64,000 nt of DNA from CAYWBI01 sp964456445 (GTDB lineage Bacteria > Calditrichota > Calditrichia > Calditrichales > J004), in contig CAYWBI010000004.1 in assembly GCA_964456445.1 (NCBI GenBank), positions 9,500 through 73,499 of the forward strand. The letters are read 5' to 3'. The position numbers and the translations under genes were made by a program. The notes under the pieces were generated by a model, which saw only the letters and a program-made list of their open reading frames with translations, was not told the DNA's origin and did not search any database. Positions within the stretch are counted from its first letter, which is position 1; each line of letters starts with the position of its first letter. This document shows, piece by piece, positions 55,300 to 63,792 of this stretch.

Positions 55300-56193
55300 T
55301 TAATCTATAAATGAAAAATCATATCCATAAGACTCATAAGCATTTTTCAGTTGATATTTTTCAAAAAAATATTTGAATACTTCTTTTTGCCATTCGTTAA
55401 AATGCTGATATCGGGCAGATGCATCTGTTTTATTTTTATCGGATTTATGTTCATTGACCACACCGGTTCGAAATACCTTTCTTAAATATATCTCGTCAAC
55501 GGAAAGACGCCCGTTCGTAAGTTTCGCTATAATCCCACTCAACACATCAGGATTGTTGGTCACCTCTTCCATTTTTATCGCGCCCAGATAATTATAAGCG
55601 TTTATGTTTTTTACGATATCATATGCATCAAGGTCTTTACGCAGGCTGCCTAACACAGCAGAAGCACCAATAAAGGCAAGGTTCTCAATATCTCCCGGAA
55701 AAAAATCATACTTCAGCGCGAGCTTGTGTATAAATTCCCGGGCCTCATTTAACACTTTTCCCAGTGTCCAATGCAGCTCGTTCAAGTCATAGCGAAATAG
55801 TGATTTAAATTGTCCATAACCGCTCCAAACCAGAGAAACCGGATGGCGCACAAGGTTCATGACTGTGTAATTTTTCTTATTTGGACCAAAACGTTCCCAC
55901 AGATATGGGAGATCGCGCATTCTTAACACATGGACAGAACCATAAAACTTTCCATTTCCCATTTTTTCGATTTGTTCATACTTTGCATCCACGGTATCAA
56001 TGCTCCGGGATAGATAGCCTTTATGCAACGCTAATAAATTTGCGCGCAGACTCTCATCGCTATTCATCCCTCTTTCATTCGCGGGGATGTTCCGTGCGCT
56101 ATGGCTGCAAACAATCTCCGGATGGAGATTAAGCGCGTAGGCCAGCCAGTTACTTGCGCTCCAGCCATGCGAGGTTATGATAAAATGGTTCAT
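55300..56193 (-). CDS. Sulfotransferase-family protein
   Basis: The 297-residue protein opens with 'FIITSHGWSASNWLAYALNLHPEIVCSHSARN', corresponding to the PAPS-binding loop region of bacterial sulfotransferases, here a non-canonical 'SHGWSASNWL'. It has the 3'-phosphate-binding segment 'YTVMNLVRHPVSLVWSGYGQF' (R-H-P and S) and a helical C-terminal part ('YQHFNEWQKEVFKYFFEKY'). It probably transfers sulfate from PAPS to a glycan or protein. It overlaps the GH43-like gene by 4 nt upstream and lies 10 nt before the giant gene. A family assignment is likely; substrate unknown. Confidence 0.78.
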   Translation of the reverse strand: MNHFIITSHGWSASNWLAYALNLHPEIVCSHSARNIPANERGMNSDESLRANLLALHKGYLSRSIDTVDAKYEQIEKMGNGKFYGSVHVLRMRDLPYLWERFGPNKKNYTVMNLVRHPVSLVWSGYGQFKSLFRYDLNELHWTLGKVLNEAREFIHKLALKYDFFPGDIENLAFIGASAVLGSLRKDLDAYDIVKNINAYNYLGAIKMEEVTNNPDVLSGIIAKLTNGRLSVDEIYLRKVFRTGVVNEHKSDKNKTDASARYQHFNEWQKEVFKYFFEKYQLKNAYESYGYDFSFID

Positions 56194-57119
56194 AAATATT
56201 TCTCCGCATAGCCAAATCCCGAAGCTCCGAAACCATTGCCATTATAAAACATGTATAGTTTATTGCCCATTTTATACACACTGGGATATGCGACCATCTC
56301 CGAATCCCATCCGTGTTGAGACGGGACAAGGCCGGCCAGATGATCCATGCGCTTAAAGCGGATGCCATCCATGGATTCCGCGTATCCGATCCGGTAAGAA
56401 GATTTTTTTTGGGTACGATAATCCTTTCGTCCTCTAACCGAATACCACATTTTATACGTGCCGTTGTCCTTCAGCACAGTCGGGCAGGCAATACCCCCTT
56501 CCCCAGGTTCCAGACCAACGGAAGTGAGGCCTTCACGACGCCAGGATTTACCATCCGAGGATTCGGCATATTTTATTTCGTATGCCGGTTCCATAATTCC
56601 ATCAATTTTATCCCAGCCAAGATATGACATATACCAGGTACGCAAACGTTCGCCCTCGGTCATCAGGGCCTGGCACGAAACGGATACCGGGTCACAGCTG
56701 TTCCTGTCCATGATTGGACCGGCAGACGCCTTTTTAAAGGTACGCCCATCCTCACTGATGGCCAGCCCCAAGGCGGTCCGATAACGAGCTGTGTTGCCCG
56801 TATTCCACCCCACATAGTAAAAATAGGTTCGGTCATGATAGCGGATAACTTCCGAAGGCATCACACCGGAATCATCAAAGGTACCGGCAGGGCCCAATTC
56901 TAAAATGGGCGTTGGATGCTCATATAATACCTTCGCCGGATTGCAGGCATCTACCTCAATAAACGATGTCCGTGTCCGGTTTTTGTCATCCCTCGTTCCA
57001 TAATAAATACGTAAAACATCTTCCCCGACCGGTTCCACAATTGGAACCTGGGCATGGGTCAATGTCCACGCATGATTACCATTGACACAAAAAATGCGGC
57101 CTTTTTTAACCCAGCTCAT
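56190..57119 (-). CDS. GH43/GH32-like five-bladed beta-propeller protein
   Basis: The 309-residue protein shows repeated propeller blades with 'RIYYGTRDD', 'SGVMPSEVIRYHDRTYFYYVGWN', 'RTWYMSYLGW', 'CPTVLKDNGTYKMWYSVRG' and 'VAYPSVYKMGNKLYMFYNGNGFG', the pattern of GH43/GH32/GH130-related glycosidase-like proteins. No signal peptide is present, so it is cytoplasmic, odd for a glycan hydrolase. Within a biosynthetic operon it may trim or transfer sugars, act as a phosphorylase-like enzyme, or be a catalytically altered relative. It overlaps both neighbours by 4 nt (ATGA type), so it is firmly part of the operon. Confidence 0.8.
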   Translation of the reverse strand: MSWVKKGRIFCVNGNHAWTLTHAQVPIVEPVGEDVLRIYYGTRDDKNRTRTSFIEVDACNPAKVLYEHPTPILELGPAGTFDDSGVMPSEVIRYHDRTYFYYVGWNTGNTARYRTALGLAISEDGRTFKKASAGPIMDRNSCDPVSVSCQALMTEGERLRTWYMSYLGWDKIDGIMEPAYEIKYAESSDGKSWRREGLTSVGLEPGEGGIACPTVLKDNGTYKMWYSVRGRKDYRTQKKSSYRIGYAESMDGIRFKRMDHLAGLVPSQHGWDSEMVAYPSVYKMGNKLYMFYNGNGFGASGFGYAEKYL

Positions 57120-58102
57120 AGCAGTCCTTCCACACGTTCCAGGGTATTGCCGGTTGAAACCATCTTCCCGGAATATTCAACAGTCATTTCGGCCACAGCA
57201 TATCCTATATCAATGGCTGGCACCGTTTTCATTTTCCTTCTCCATCTCCCCGTATCAAGCACAAAGGAGTTTTCATTTTCACGTGGGGCCCGATGATAAA
57301 TATTAATACCGCCGCCGAGACTTTCATTTATCATATTCGCAATTTCATCAAGCGAAGGACTGCTCCAGCCAACATTGAACACTTCAAACGGTAACAATCC
57401 TTTTGTATTAGTAAGCAATTCCATGACAACGGCAGCAATATCCTTAACATGGATTTGCGGACGACGCTGTGCACCGCCCCATACCGATATAGATTTTTTT
57501 TGTAGGCTATCCAGGATAAAACGATTAACGATAAATTCTTTTTTCATACGAGGAGAATAACCGAATGCCATGGCCAGCCGTAATATCACGACCGAAACAA
57601 AACCGGATTTATACGTATTCAAAATCTTTTCTGCCTGCCATTTGGATTGGGAATAAAGCTCAGCGGGATTTGGCGACAATTGTTCGCTTAATCGATGTCT
57701 ATAATCATTGCCATAAACACCAAAGGTTGAAGCAAATATGATTTTTTTACAAGTACCTTCTGCACTGAGGCGGACAAATTCCCGGAACCCTTCAACATTC
57801 ACATCATAAGTATGCTGCGGCGCCATTCTCCCCGCACGGCCATCGGACACGCCGGCAAGGTAAATGACGGTTTCCACATCCCTGAGACTTTTATGGACTA
57901 TCTCCGTATCGCGGATGTCGCCGCTGAGGAACGTAAAATTATTTGTATTGTTATTTAAGCTTACAGGCAAATATGCCGGCGGCCTCTGGTCAAGAATGGT
58001 TATTTTGTATCCCCTTTGATAAAGGGAATCTGCAAGGATGCTTCCGATATATCCGGCGCCGCCCGTGATCAGGATACGATCGCCGCTATTCATTCTCATC
58101 AT
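57116..58102 (-). CDS. NAD-dependent epimerase/dehydratase (extended SDR)
   Basis: The 328-residue protein has the Rossmann motif 'ILITGGAGYIGS' (TGGxGYIG), 'DIRD' in 'LSGDIRDTEIV', 'VIYLAGVSDG', the catalytic Y-x-x-x-K as 'YSQSKW', and a downstream 'QIHVKDIAAVVMEL' segment typical of nucleotide-sugar epimerases/dehydratases. It probably converts a nucleotide-activated sugar feeding the glycosyltransferases of the island. ATG codons at 58102, 58099 and 58093 are all possible starts; they overlap the end of the GNAT gene, so coupling is likely whichever is used. Confidence 0.92.
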   Translation of the reverse strand: MMRMNSGDRILITGGAGYIGSILADSLYQRGYKITILDQRPPAYLPVSLNNNTNNFTFLSGDIRDTEIVHKSLRDVETVIYLAGVSDGRAGRMAPQHTYDVNVEGFREFVRLSAEGTCKKIIFASTFGVYGNDYRHRLSEQLSPNPAELYSQSKWQAEKILNTYKSGFVSVVILRLAMAFGYSPRMKKEFIVNRFILDSLQKKSISVWGGAQRRPQIHVKDIAAVVMELLTNTKGLLPFEVFNVGWSSPSLDEIANMINESLGGGINIYHRAPRENENSFVLDTGRWRRKMKTVPAIDIGYAVAEMTVEYSGKMVSTGNTLERVEGLL

Positions 58103-58655
58103 CCCAGTAGCCGTTTTTTGAAATTAATCCATAATAATCGTTTCGGGTGACGCCTACCACAATTTTATCCCAAAAGCGATTTTTTCGGAAATAATAGTTA
58201 CGTTGTCTGCCCTCTTCCACCCAGCCACATTTCTTAAGATAAACTGCAAGAGAAATTTTATTATACTCGATCATGGAACCATCAAGCCGTTCCAATCCAA
58301 GTTCATCAAACGCATAGCGCATAACAGCCATTATTGTATCTGTCCCATAGCCCTTGCCGCGTATATCTTTATCACCAAGCATCATACCATGAAAGGCATT
58401 CCGGTCTTTCCAATTGATATTTACAAGATTTGCGGTACCAATGATGCCCATGTCCGGGGTTTCTATGGCAAATCGTTGATCCGCAGAGGCAGGCGATAAA
58501 TTTTCAAACCATTTTTTTTGATCGCTAATAGATATCGGGAAGTGCCAGGAGGCTAATAGCGGCCAGATTTTCGGATCATTTGCCCATTGATGCAGTATTT
58601 CCAAATCGCTTTCTTCTATTGCCCTTAGAAGTACTTTTTTTCCGACAATTTTCAT
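58086..58655 (-). CDS. GNAT acetyltransferase (RimJ/RimL-like)
   Basis: The 189-residue protein is a single GNAT domain: 'KVLLRAIEESDLEILHQWANDP' opening, acetyl-CoA loop 'LGDKDIRGKGYGTDTIMAVMRYAF' (R/Q-x-x-G-x-G/A type), 'NKISLAVYLKKCGWVEEGRQRNYYF'. In a sugar-modification cluster such an enzyme is likely to acetylate an amino-sugar nucleotide, as PseH does in pseudaminic acid synthesis, but this is inference from context. It heads the tight block 58655 to 43897, with the duplicated element copy about 210 nt upstream. Confidence 0.87.
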   Translation of the reverse strand: MKIVGKKVLLRAIEESDLEILHQWANDPKIWPLLASWHFPISISDQKKWFENLSPASADQRFAIETPDMGIIGTANLVNINWKDRNAFHGMMLGDKDIRGKGYGTDTIMAVMRYAFDELGLERLDGSMIEYNKISLAVYLKKCGWVEEGRQRNYYFRKNRFWDKIVVGVTRNDYYGLISKNGYWDDENE

Positions 58656-59151
58656 ATTGGTCCTAACTTATTTCAGCGTATATATTTTTAACTTATATTT
58701 TCTGTTTCCCGGACAAAAGGTCAGGCAATCCTTTAACCTACAAGCGGTTAGCCTTTGGGCCACATCCTTCTAAACCCGGTTGATGTTAAATATATCCGCT
58801 GAAGATTCGTATCCATAACAATAGTGGATATATCATTCGATCAACATAAGTTTTCCCACAGAGCGTATAATCAATAAATATGCCACTATTCAGGCATACG
58901 CCTTAAGTAACGATTTTTAAAGGGATTACAAATTTAATTGGAAAACATATTTAAATTTCACAGAGTGGGAGGCGGAAAGTTTTTCGTTAAAAAGGAATAA
59001 AATTCCGAGCGGGGTCCGTTGGAAAGCGCATAACTCTTTTAACCGTCTTATCGGCAGGTTAATAATCTAATCAAGAATTTTTAAATCGGGTCTAAGATTA
59101 GTTGTTAAGTATTTTTCTTAAAAGTACGATACCAATATTTTGTCAGCACGA
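58656..59151. other. Intergenic region carrying one copy of the duplicated 121-bp element
   Basis: 496 bp between the GNAT start and the FkbM stop. No gene is supported. It contains the repeat copy at 58866-58986 and otherwise AT-rich sequence, presumably the promoter and leader of the downstream operon. Confidence 0.6.
58866..58986 (-). repeat. Copy A of a duplicated promoter-like intergenic element
   Basis: It shares three blocks with copy B at 62495-62615, at nearly identical spacing and with equal total length of 121 bp. On the minus strand these are CGAAAAACTTTCC, then TAATCCCTTTAAAAAT, then TGGCATATTTATTGATTATA. The last block has GG-N10-GA, close to a sigma-54 -24/-12 signature (GG-N10-GC). 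Sequences between the blocks have diverged. Confidence 0.7.
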
Positions 59152-60219
59152 TCATACTTTATCGACTGCATCCTGATGGGGATATTCTGCAAATAAAACA
59201 GTTTCCTCGCGATGAATGGTATAATGATCAAGGTAAAATCGATAACCCGGTAAAATGTTTTTTATAAGTTTTGGTATTGTATAAAAATCATCCATTTTAT
59301 GATAAGCACAAATAGCCAGCTTGGGTTTAAAGTTGCGGATCGTGCGCACTGCGCCGGTTAGTGCATTTAGTTCGGCCCCTTCGATATCCATTTTTATAAA
59401 GTTAACATCGCGCAAATTTTCGTTTTCAACATAATCATCCAGAGTAATCGTTTTCGCTTTCAAAGTATCCCCGTTGTCTGTTGCAGTTCCAACAGCGGAG
59501 GACGGCCCTCTGTCGGTAAAACTTAGCAATTGATCCGAGGTATTCCATAATGCATAGGGGGCAATTTTAATATTGGCCGATAAATGTTTATTGAGTTCCA
59601 TATTTTTTTTTAGAATTTCAATATTTCCCGGCACAAACTCAAAAGCATGCACAGCGCCGGTTTCTCCCACAGAATGCATAAAGTGCAGTGCCACTTCACC
59701 TCTGCAGGAGCCTGCATCGATACAAACATCACCTGGCTCGGGCCTAATAAACGGCGCTCGCGACAGATAATATTGCTTATTTATAAACATCGTTAAAATG
59801 GTAAGAGGATTGCCATATATTTTCAAATCCATCTCCGGATACGCATATAAATTAAGTGGATTTTTTACCTGGCGGATGACATCGCGCTTTATGAGATATT
59901 GCTCATCAATTGAACGATAAGCATCCCAATACTCAGGCGTATTTAAGGGTAGTTTTACATGATGATGATCTAACACATCATATTCAAGCAACTTGATCAT
60001 CAATGCTTTTGAGTAATCATCATGCATAAGCTGCAAGGCTTCTTCATATTGAGAATGATTCTCAATGATAGCTTCCATCCAGTTCACAGCTCTCTCTAAG
60101 AGAAAATTACTACGGTTTGGCTGATTTTCACCAAAGCGTAAATAATCCCAATTGTCTTTTTCGATGGTATGTATTTGTTTAAAAAAATCCATTAAAAATG
60201 TCTGGGTGAAAGCACTCAT
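59152..60219 (-). CDS. FkbM-family methyltransferase
   Basis: The 355-residue protein has a helical N-terminal half (1-170) and a C-terminal SAM-dependent methyltransferase domain: motif I 'VCIDAGSCRGEVALHF', 'VHAFEFVPGNIEILKKN', 'VNFIKMDIEGAELNALTGA' (the FkbM hallmark) and 'KLAICAYHKMDDFYTIPKLI'. FkbM proteins O-methylate sugars or polyketides; here it probably methylates a hydroxyl of the surface or flagellar glycan. A GTG at 60225 could extend the frame by two codons, but GGGA seven nt before the ATG at 60219 fits better. It follows the DegT gene after 108 nt. Confidence 0.9.
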   Translation of the reverse strand: MSAFTQTFLMDFFKQIHTIEKDNWDYLRFGENQPNRSNFLLERAVNWMEAIIENHSQYEEALQLMHDDYSKALMIKLLEYDVLDHHHVKLPLNTPEYWDAYRSIDEQYLIKRDVIRQVKNPLNLYAYPEMDLKIYGNPLTILTMFINKQYYLSRAPFIRPEPGDVCIDAGSCRGEVALHFMHSVGETGAVHAFEFVPGNIEILKKNMELNKHLSANIKIAPYALWNTSDQLLSFTDRGPSSAVGTATDNGDTLKAKTITLDDYVENENLRDVNFIKMDIEGAELNALTGAVRTIRNFKPKLAICAYHKMDDFYTIPKLIKNILPGYRFYLDHYTIHREETVLFAEYPHQDAVDKV

Positions 60220-60327
60220 GTTCACGTCCCGCGTTAATTTTTAGCTTGTTTTCGATCTTTACATAATTTTGTAAGGCTGTATTCAAATGTCCATAGTACC
60301 TTTCCCGGGCAGGCATTTACCTTTTCA

Positions 60328-61536
60328 TCAAATAGCTTCTTCGCACAAAGAGTTGGTTTTCACCTGTTGATTGTTCTTAATCAATTTCACCACCCGCTCT
60401 ACCTCTTTTTTCGTCATGGAGGGATAGAGTGGCAGGCAGATCACCCGGCTGGCCACGGCTTCGGCGATGGGCAGCTTTTCCGGCTTGGCGGAGGGCAAAC
60501 CCCGATACATAGGAAAACGGCTGATCAGCGGATAAAAATAGCGTCGGCCATAAATTTCGTTTTCCTTTAAACGCTGATACAGTTCATCGCGCCCCAAACC
60601 AAATTTCTCTTCATCGATAAAAACCGGGAAGTAGGCATAGTTGTGCTTTATGCCCGGCGCACGTTGCAAAACGCTCAGCCCTTCAATGTCCGCCAAATTT
60701 TGTTCATAAAGACGGGTCAGCTCCGCGCGACGCGCAATACGTCCATCTACATATTGCAATTGTAAAAGACCCAGCGCTGCCTGCATTTCGTTCATCTTGC
60801 CGTTAATACCGGGCGCCATCACCGTGGTCTCATCAGCAAAACCAAAATTCTTTATATAGTCGATTCGGTTTTTCAATTTCGGGTCATTGGTAACTATGGC
60901 GCCACCCTCCATGGTGGTAAAAATCTTTGTGGCATGGAAACTGAGTACCGACAGATCGCCATAGTTTAAAATGCTGTTACCATCCACTTCCACGCCAAAA
61001 GCATGGCAAGCGTCATAGATTACCTTTAGCCCATATACATCGGCAATACGTTCTATCTCCCGCACTTCGGCCGGATTGCCATATACATGCACCGGCAGAA
61101 TGGCTGTGGTTTTCGGTGTGATCAACGCTTCGATTTTTGCCGGGTCAAGGTTCAGCGTCACGGGATCGATATCACAGAAGACGGGCGTTATACCGTTCCA
61201 GTTGAGGGCGTGGGTGGTGGCCACGAAGCTATAGGGTGTGGTGATCACTTCCCCACTGATGCGCATCACCTGCAGGGCGGACAGCAGCGCCAGCGTGCCG
61301 TTGGAAAACAGGCTTACATAACCGACACCGAGAAATTCCGCCAGCTTTTTTTCCAGCTCCTGGTGGAATAGGCCATTGTTGGTCAGCCAGCGACGGTCCC
61401 ATATTTTTTCCAGATAGCCGACAAACTCTTCGAGCGGCGGCAGATCAGGACGGGTGACCATCAGGTGGCCGTTTTTGATATGAGCAGCTTCAAAGGCATC
61501 GGGCAATGTTTTTTTTCTTAGATTATTTTGTGTCAT
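60328..61536 (-). CDS. DegT/DnrJ/EryC1-family PLP aminotransferase
   Basis: The 402-residue protein has 'FSNGTLALLSAL' (PLP phosphate binding), 'TPYSFVATTHALNWNGITPVFCDID', 'PVHVYGNPAEV', 'YDACHAFGVEVDG' (the Asp contacting the PLP ring nitrogen) and the Schiff-base Lys204 in 'LSFHATKIFTTMEGGAIVT'. It aminates a keto-sugar nucleotide (as ArnB, PseC or WecE do), giving an amino sugar for the island's glycan. Which sugar cannot be told from sequence. It overlaps the upstream GNAT/FemAB-like gene by 4 nt (ATGA), so the pair is coupled, suggesting successive amination and N-acylation. Confidence 0.93.
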   Translation of the reverse strand: MTQNNLRKKTLPDAFEAAHIKNGHLMVTRPDLPPLEEFVGYLEKIWDRRWLTNNGLFHQELEKKLAEFLGVGYVSLFSNGTLALLSALQVMRISGEVITTPYSFVATTHALNWNGITPVFCDIDPVTLNLDPAKIEALITPKTTAILPVHVYGNPAEVREIERIADVYGLKVIYDACHAFGVEVDGNSILNYGDLSVLSFHATKIFTTMEGGAIVTNDPKLKNRIDYIKNFGFADETTVMAPGINGKMNEMQAALGLLQLQYVDGRIARRAELTRLYEQNLADIEGLSVLQRAPGIKHNYAYFPVFIDEEKFGLGRDELYQRLKENEIYGRRYFYPLISRFPMYRGLPSAKPEKLPIAEAVASRVICLPLYPSMTKKEVERVVKLIKNNQQVKTNSLCEEAI

Positions 61537-62477
61537 AAGTTCTCCCGGTACGCAGGGAAAAATCCCCCTCCGTCATTTCTTTGCTGCAGCAAATGTGCAT
61601 AGGCCTTTTTGTTTAATATCCTGCCGCAAAACCAGGCCGTGCGGGTTGCATTGCTCCAGCCCCGTTTAAATCGCGCCAGACCGTCGGATGGATTGTCTTT
61701 TAAACCCGCGCCGCTTCCCAGGTCTAAAAACATAAGTCCCTGCGCGGTAAAGTCTTCAATCGCCCGGTTGAATACGGTAAAAGAAGCCTGATGGGCGTAT
61801 CCGGTTTCGTCATAAGCCCCAAGATGATAATAGACGATATCTTCCATGATATAGAACAAAACCATGCCGACAATTTGCCCGTGATAACGCGCAGAATAAA
61901 TCCGTAAACCCGGGACTTTAAGTTGTCGTTGAAACGAATCCGATGAAAAGCGTGCCACGCCGTTTATCCCATGCCGTTGGATGAGCAGAGCGTATAGTCG
62001 GTTCCACTCATCCAAACAAGCCGTAGGGTCGCTCTCCCGACAAACCGTCACTTTCCTTTCAGCCTTGCGCAAGTTACGCAGGTGGTTTTTGTCAATTTCC
62101 TGAGTTCTATACTTATCCAGCTCAATTATATAATGTGTTTTATAAGGATAACACACATCGCTGAAAATGCGTTTTAAATCAGTTTCCTTATATGCCCCAA
62201 ATGGATCGGTAACAAAGGAAAGGCTAATATATTTTTCTTCCATATCGAAAATATCTCTTTCTATATTTGCCCAATCCTTGCAACAAAACAGCGGATATGT
62301 CCCACATAAATCTTTTTGTCCGTTTCCGGGAACGGGGCGTTCCAACATCCAAGCGCCGGACTCCGGTAAATAAATGGCCTTGCCTACCATCGTTAATGAC
62401 CTGGCATATTCGCCTGAAAGATATCCGGCCCCCCCCCTGCCGATATCCGGCAAAGCTATATCTGTTGTTATGTCCAT
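61533..62477 (-). CDS. FemAB/BioF2-like GNAT-fold acyltransferase
   Basis: The 314-residue protein resembles the Acetyltransf_6 (FemAB-like) group: 'YIIELDKYRTQEIDKNHLRNLRKAERKVTV', 'WNRLYALLIQRHGI', 'YSARYHGQIVGMVLFYIMEDIVYYHLGAYDETGY', and the closing 'GLMFLDLGSGAGLKDNPSDGLARFKRGW'. Such enzymes transfer acyl or aminoacyl groups to amino sugars or lipid II. Coupled to a DegT aminotransferase, it probably acylates the amino sugar that enzyme makes. The frame opens at GTG 62486, but GTGGAA five nt before the ATG at 62477 favours the latter. The repeat copy B lies immediately upstream and likely drives it. Confidence 0.82.
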   Translation of the reverse strand: MDITTDIALPDIGRGGAGYLSGEYARSLTMVGKAIYLPESGAWMLERPVPGNGQKDLCGTYPLFCCKDWANIERDIFDMEEKYISLSFVTDPFGAYKETDLKRIFSDVCYPYKTHYIIELDKYRTQEIDKNHLRNLRKAERKVTVCRESDPTACLDEWNRLYALLIQRHGINGVARFSSDSFQRQLKVPGLRIYSARYHGQIVGMVLFYIMEDIVYYHLGAYDETGYAHQASFTVFNRAIEDFTAQGLMFLDLGSGAGLKDNPSDGLARFKRGWSNATRTAWFCGRILNKKAYAHLLQQRNDGGGFFPAYRENL

Positions 62478-62494
62478 AGTTTCCACATGATATG

Positions 62495-62615
62495 TATTAT
62501 CAATAAATGTGCCAGTGTTTTCGGGAGCTGTTAAGGGACTATTTTTAAAGGGATTGCAGTACTATTTAAAAATTGGGTAACAACTGTTTATAGCGTGCGG
62601 GAGGAAAGTTTTTCG
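62495..62615 (-). repeat. Copy B of the duplicated promoter-like intergenic element
   Basis: Same length and block order as copy A (58866-58986). On the minus strand it reads CGAAAAACTTTCC, then CAATCCCTTTAAAAAT, then TGGCACATTTATTGATAATA. Its downstream end is 18 nt before the ATG at 62477, where a -24/-12 promoter would place the start of transcription just ahead of the ribosome-binding site. Weaker similarity continues on the upstream side to about 62640. Confidence 0.7.
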
Positions 62616-62646
62616 ATTATCGGGAAGAAAATACCAGCAGTGTGAT

Positions 62647-63729
62647 TTAAAGTGCAGGATTTAAAATGTTGTTTTTGGTTTTATCCGCGCGTAACTCTGC
62701 GGGGGTTATGTCTTCGCCAAACAATGAATAATAAGCTGCCGCCAGACGTTCCTTTTCACGTTTTGAAAGTTGTAGTTTATTTTGATTCTCAAAATTATGT
62801 ACACTGCTATAGTCCCGGTGCATGGTAAAGCCCAATCGATTAAACAGACGGTTCAGGCTGTCCCAACTTGCAGCCGGGTTTGTGCAAAAGGCTTCATAGT
62901 CAATCTCCAGCTTATGATATTCAGGGATATTTTTTAACCCTTTGGAAATTGCAAGTTCGGTATGGTACAATTGAGCGCATACCTGTTTATAAATATTCAT
63001 TTTTTTCAGCTTTGTATATTCGGGCGGAACTTCCCCATACCAATCGGTTGCAGGTTGTTTCAAACGCTGACGGGCACGCAAGATGCATTGGGCATTATAA
63101 AAAGGCTGACGTGAGATATGAACAAAAATTGTATTTGGCAGGTGTTGCGCCAGAAAAGGTAAGTGCCAATTGCAAGACAGGGCCTTTAAGGCGAGTGGTT
63201 TTTGAAAAACAGCCTCCATCGCCGCAAGTTCACTTTTCAACCCGGCGGCGTCAACGGTTTTCAGCTTATCCGGGCTTAAACTGTTTATTTTTTTAAAAGG
63301 GAAAAACCGGCGCCAGAAAACATCAAAGCCATTTGGGGCAAACAAGCCATAGGTCTTACCCAAATTCGAACTAAAAAAATCAATGTCCGCCCTGGGGACC
63401 ATACTCAAATCGGGCTCGCTCAGCATAAGCTGCATTTTAGCCGCAATATAAAGCGAGCGGTAAAAACGGGCCATTAAATTACTGGGATATGCAAATACGC
63501 CCGTTGAGGCCAGCCATTGTAAAAAAAGGGTTGTACCGCTACCGGAGGCGCCAACAATTAATATAATTGGGAAACGTGGCGTTTTATATATGTTTTTAAC
63601 ACCGTCCGTTTCTGCCATTCCCAAAAGTGCATCAAGCTCTTCCTGCCAGGCCATTTGCTCAGTTAACCCACTTTTTACTTTTTTCTCCATAGCATCCAGA
63701 CTATTCGCCAAAGATGAATTGTTGGCCAT
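62647..63729 (-). CDS. Sulfotransferase-family protein
   Basis: The 360-residue protein has a polar N-terminus (1-50) and then 'FPIILIVGASGSGTTLFLQWLASTG' (PAPS-binding loop GASGSGTT at 60-67). Further on, 'TIFVHISRQPFYNAQCILRARQRL' matches the 3'-phosphate-binding region (R-x-P-x-x-N/S), and 'LEIDYEAFCTNPAASWDSLNRLFNRLGF' is the usual C-terminal sulfotransferase segment. It is cytoplasmic and would transfer sulfate from PAPS to a sugar or protein acceptor. It starts 63 nt after the stop of flgL on the same strand and may be co-transcribed with the flagellar gene. Confidence 0.86.
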   Translation of the reverse strand: MANNSSLANSLDAMEKKVKSGLTEQMAWQEELDALLGMAETDGVKNIYKTPRFPIILIVGASGSGTTLFLQWLASTGVFAYPSNLMARFYRSLYIAAKMQLMLSEPDLSMVPRADIDFFSSNLGKTYGLFAPNGFDVFWRRFFPFKKINSLSPDKLKTVDAAGLKSELAAMEAVFQKPLALKALSCNWHLPFLAQHLPNTIFVHISRQPFYNAQCILRARQRLKQPATDWYGEVPPEYTKLKKMNIYKQVCAQLYHTELAISKGLKNIPEYHKLEIDYEAFCTNPAASWDSLNRLFNRLGFTMHRDYSSVHNFENQNKLQLSKREKERLAAAYYSLFGEDITPAELRADKTKNNILNPAL

Positions 63730-63792
63730 AAATGTTTACCGCTGATAACGGTTTATCCTCTATTAAAAATTTAAATCTCTGTATTGCCCTTA

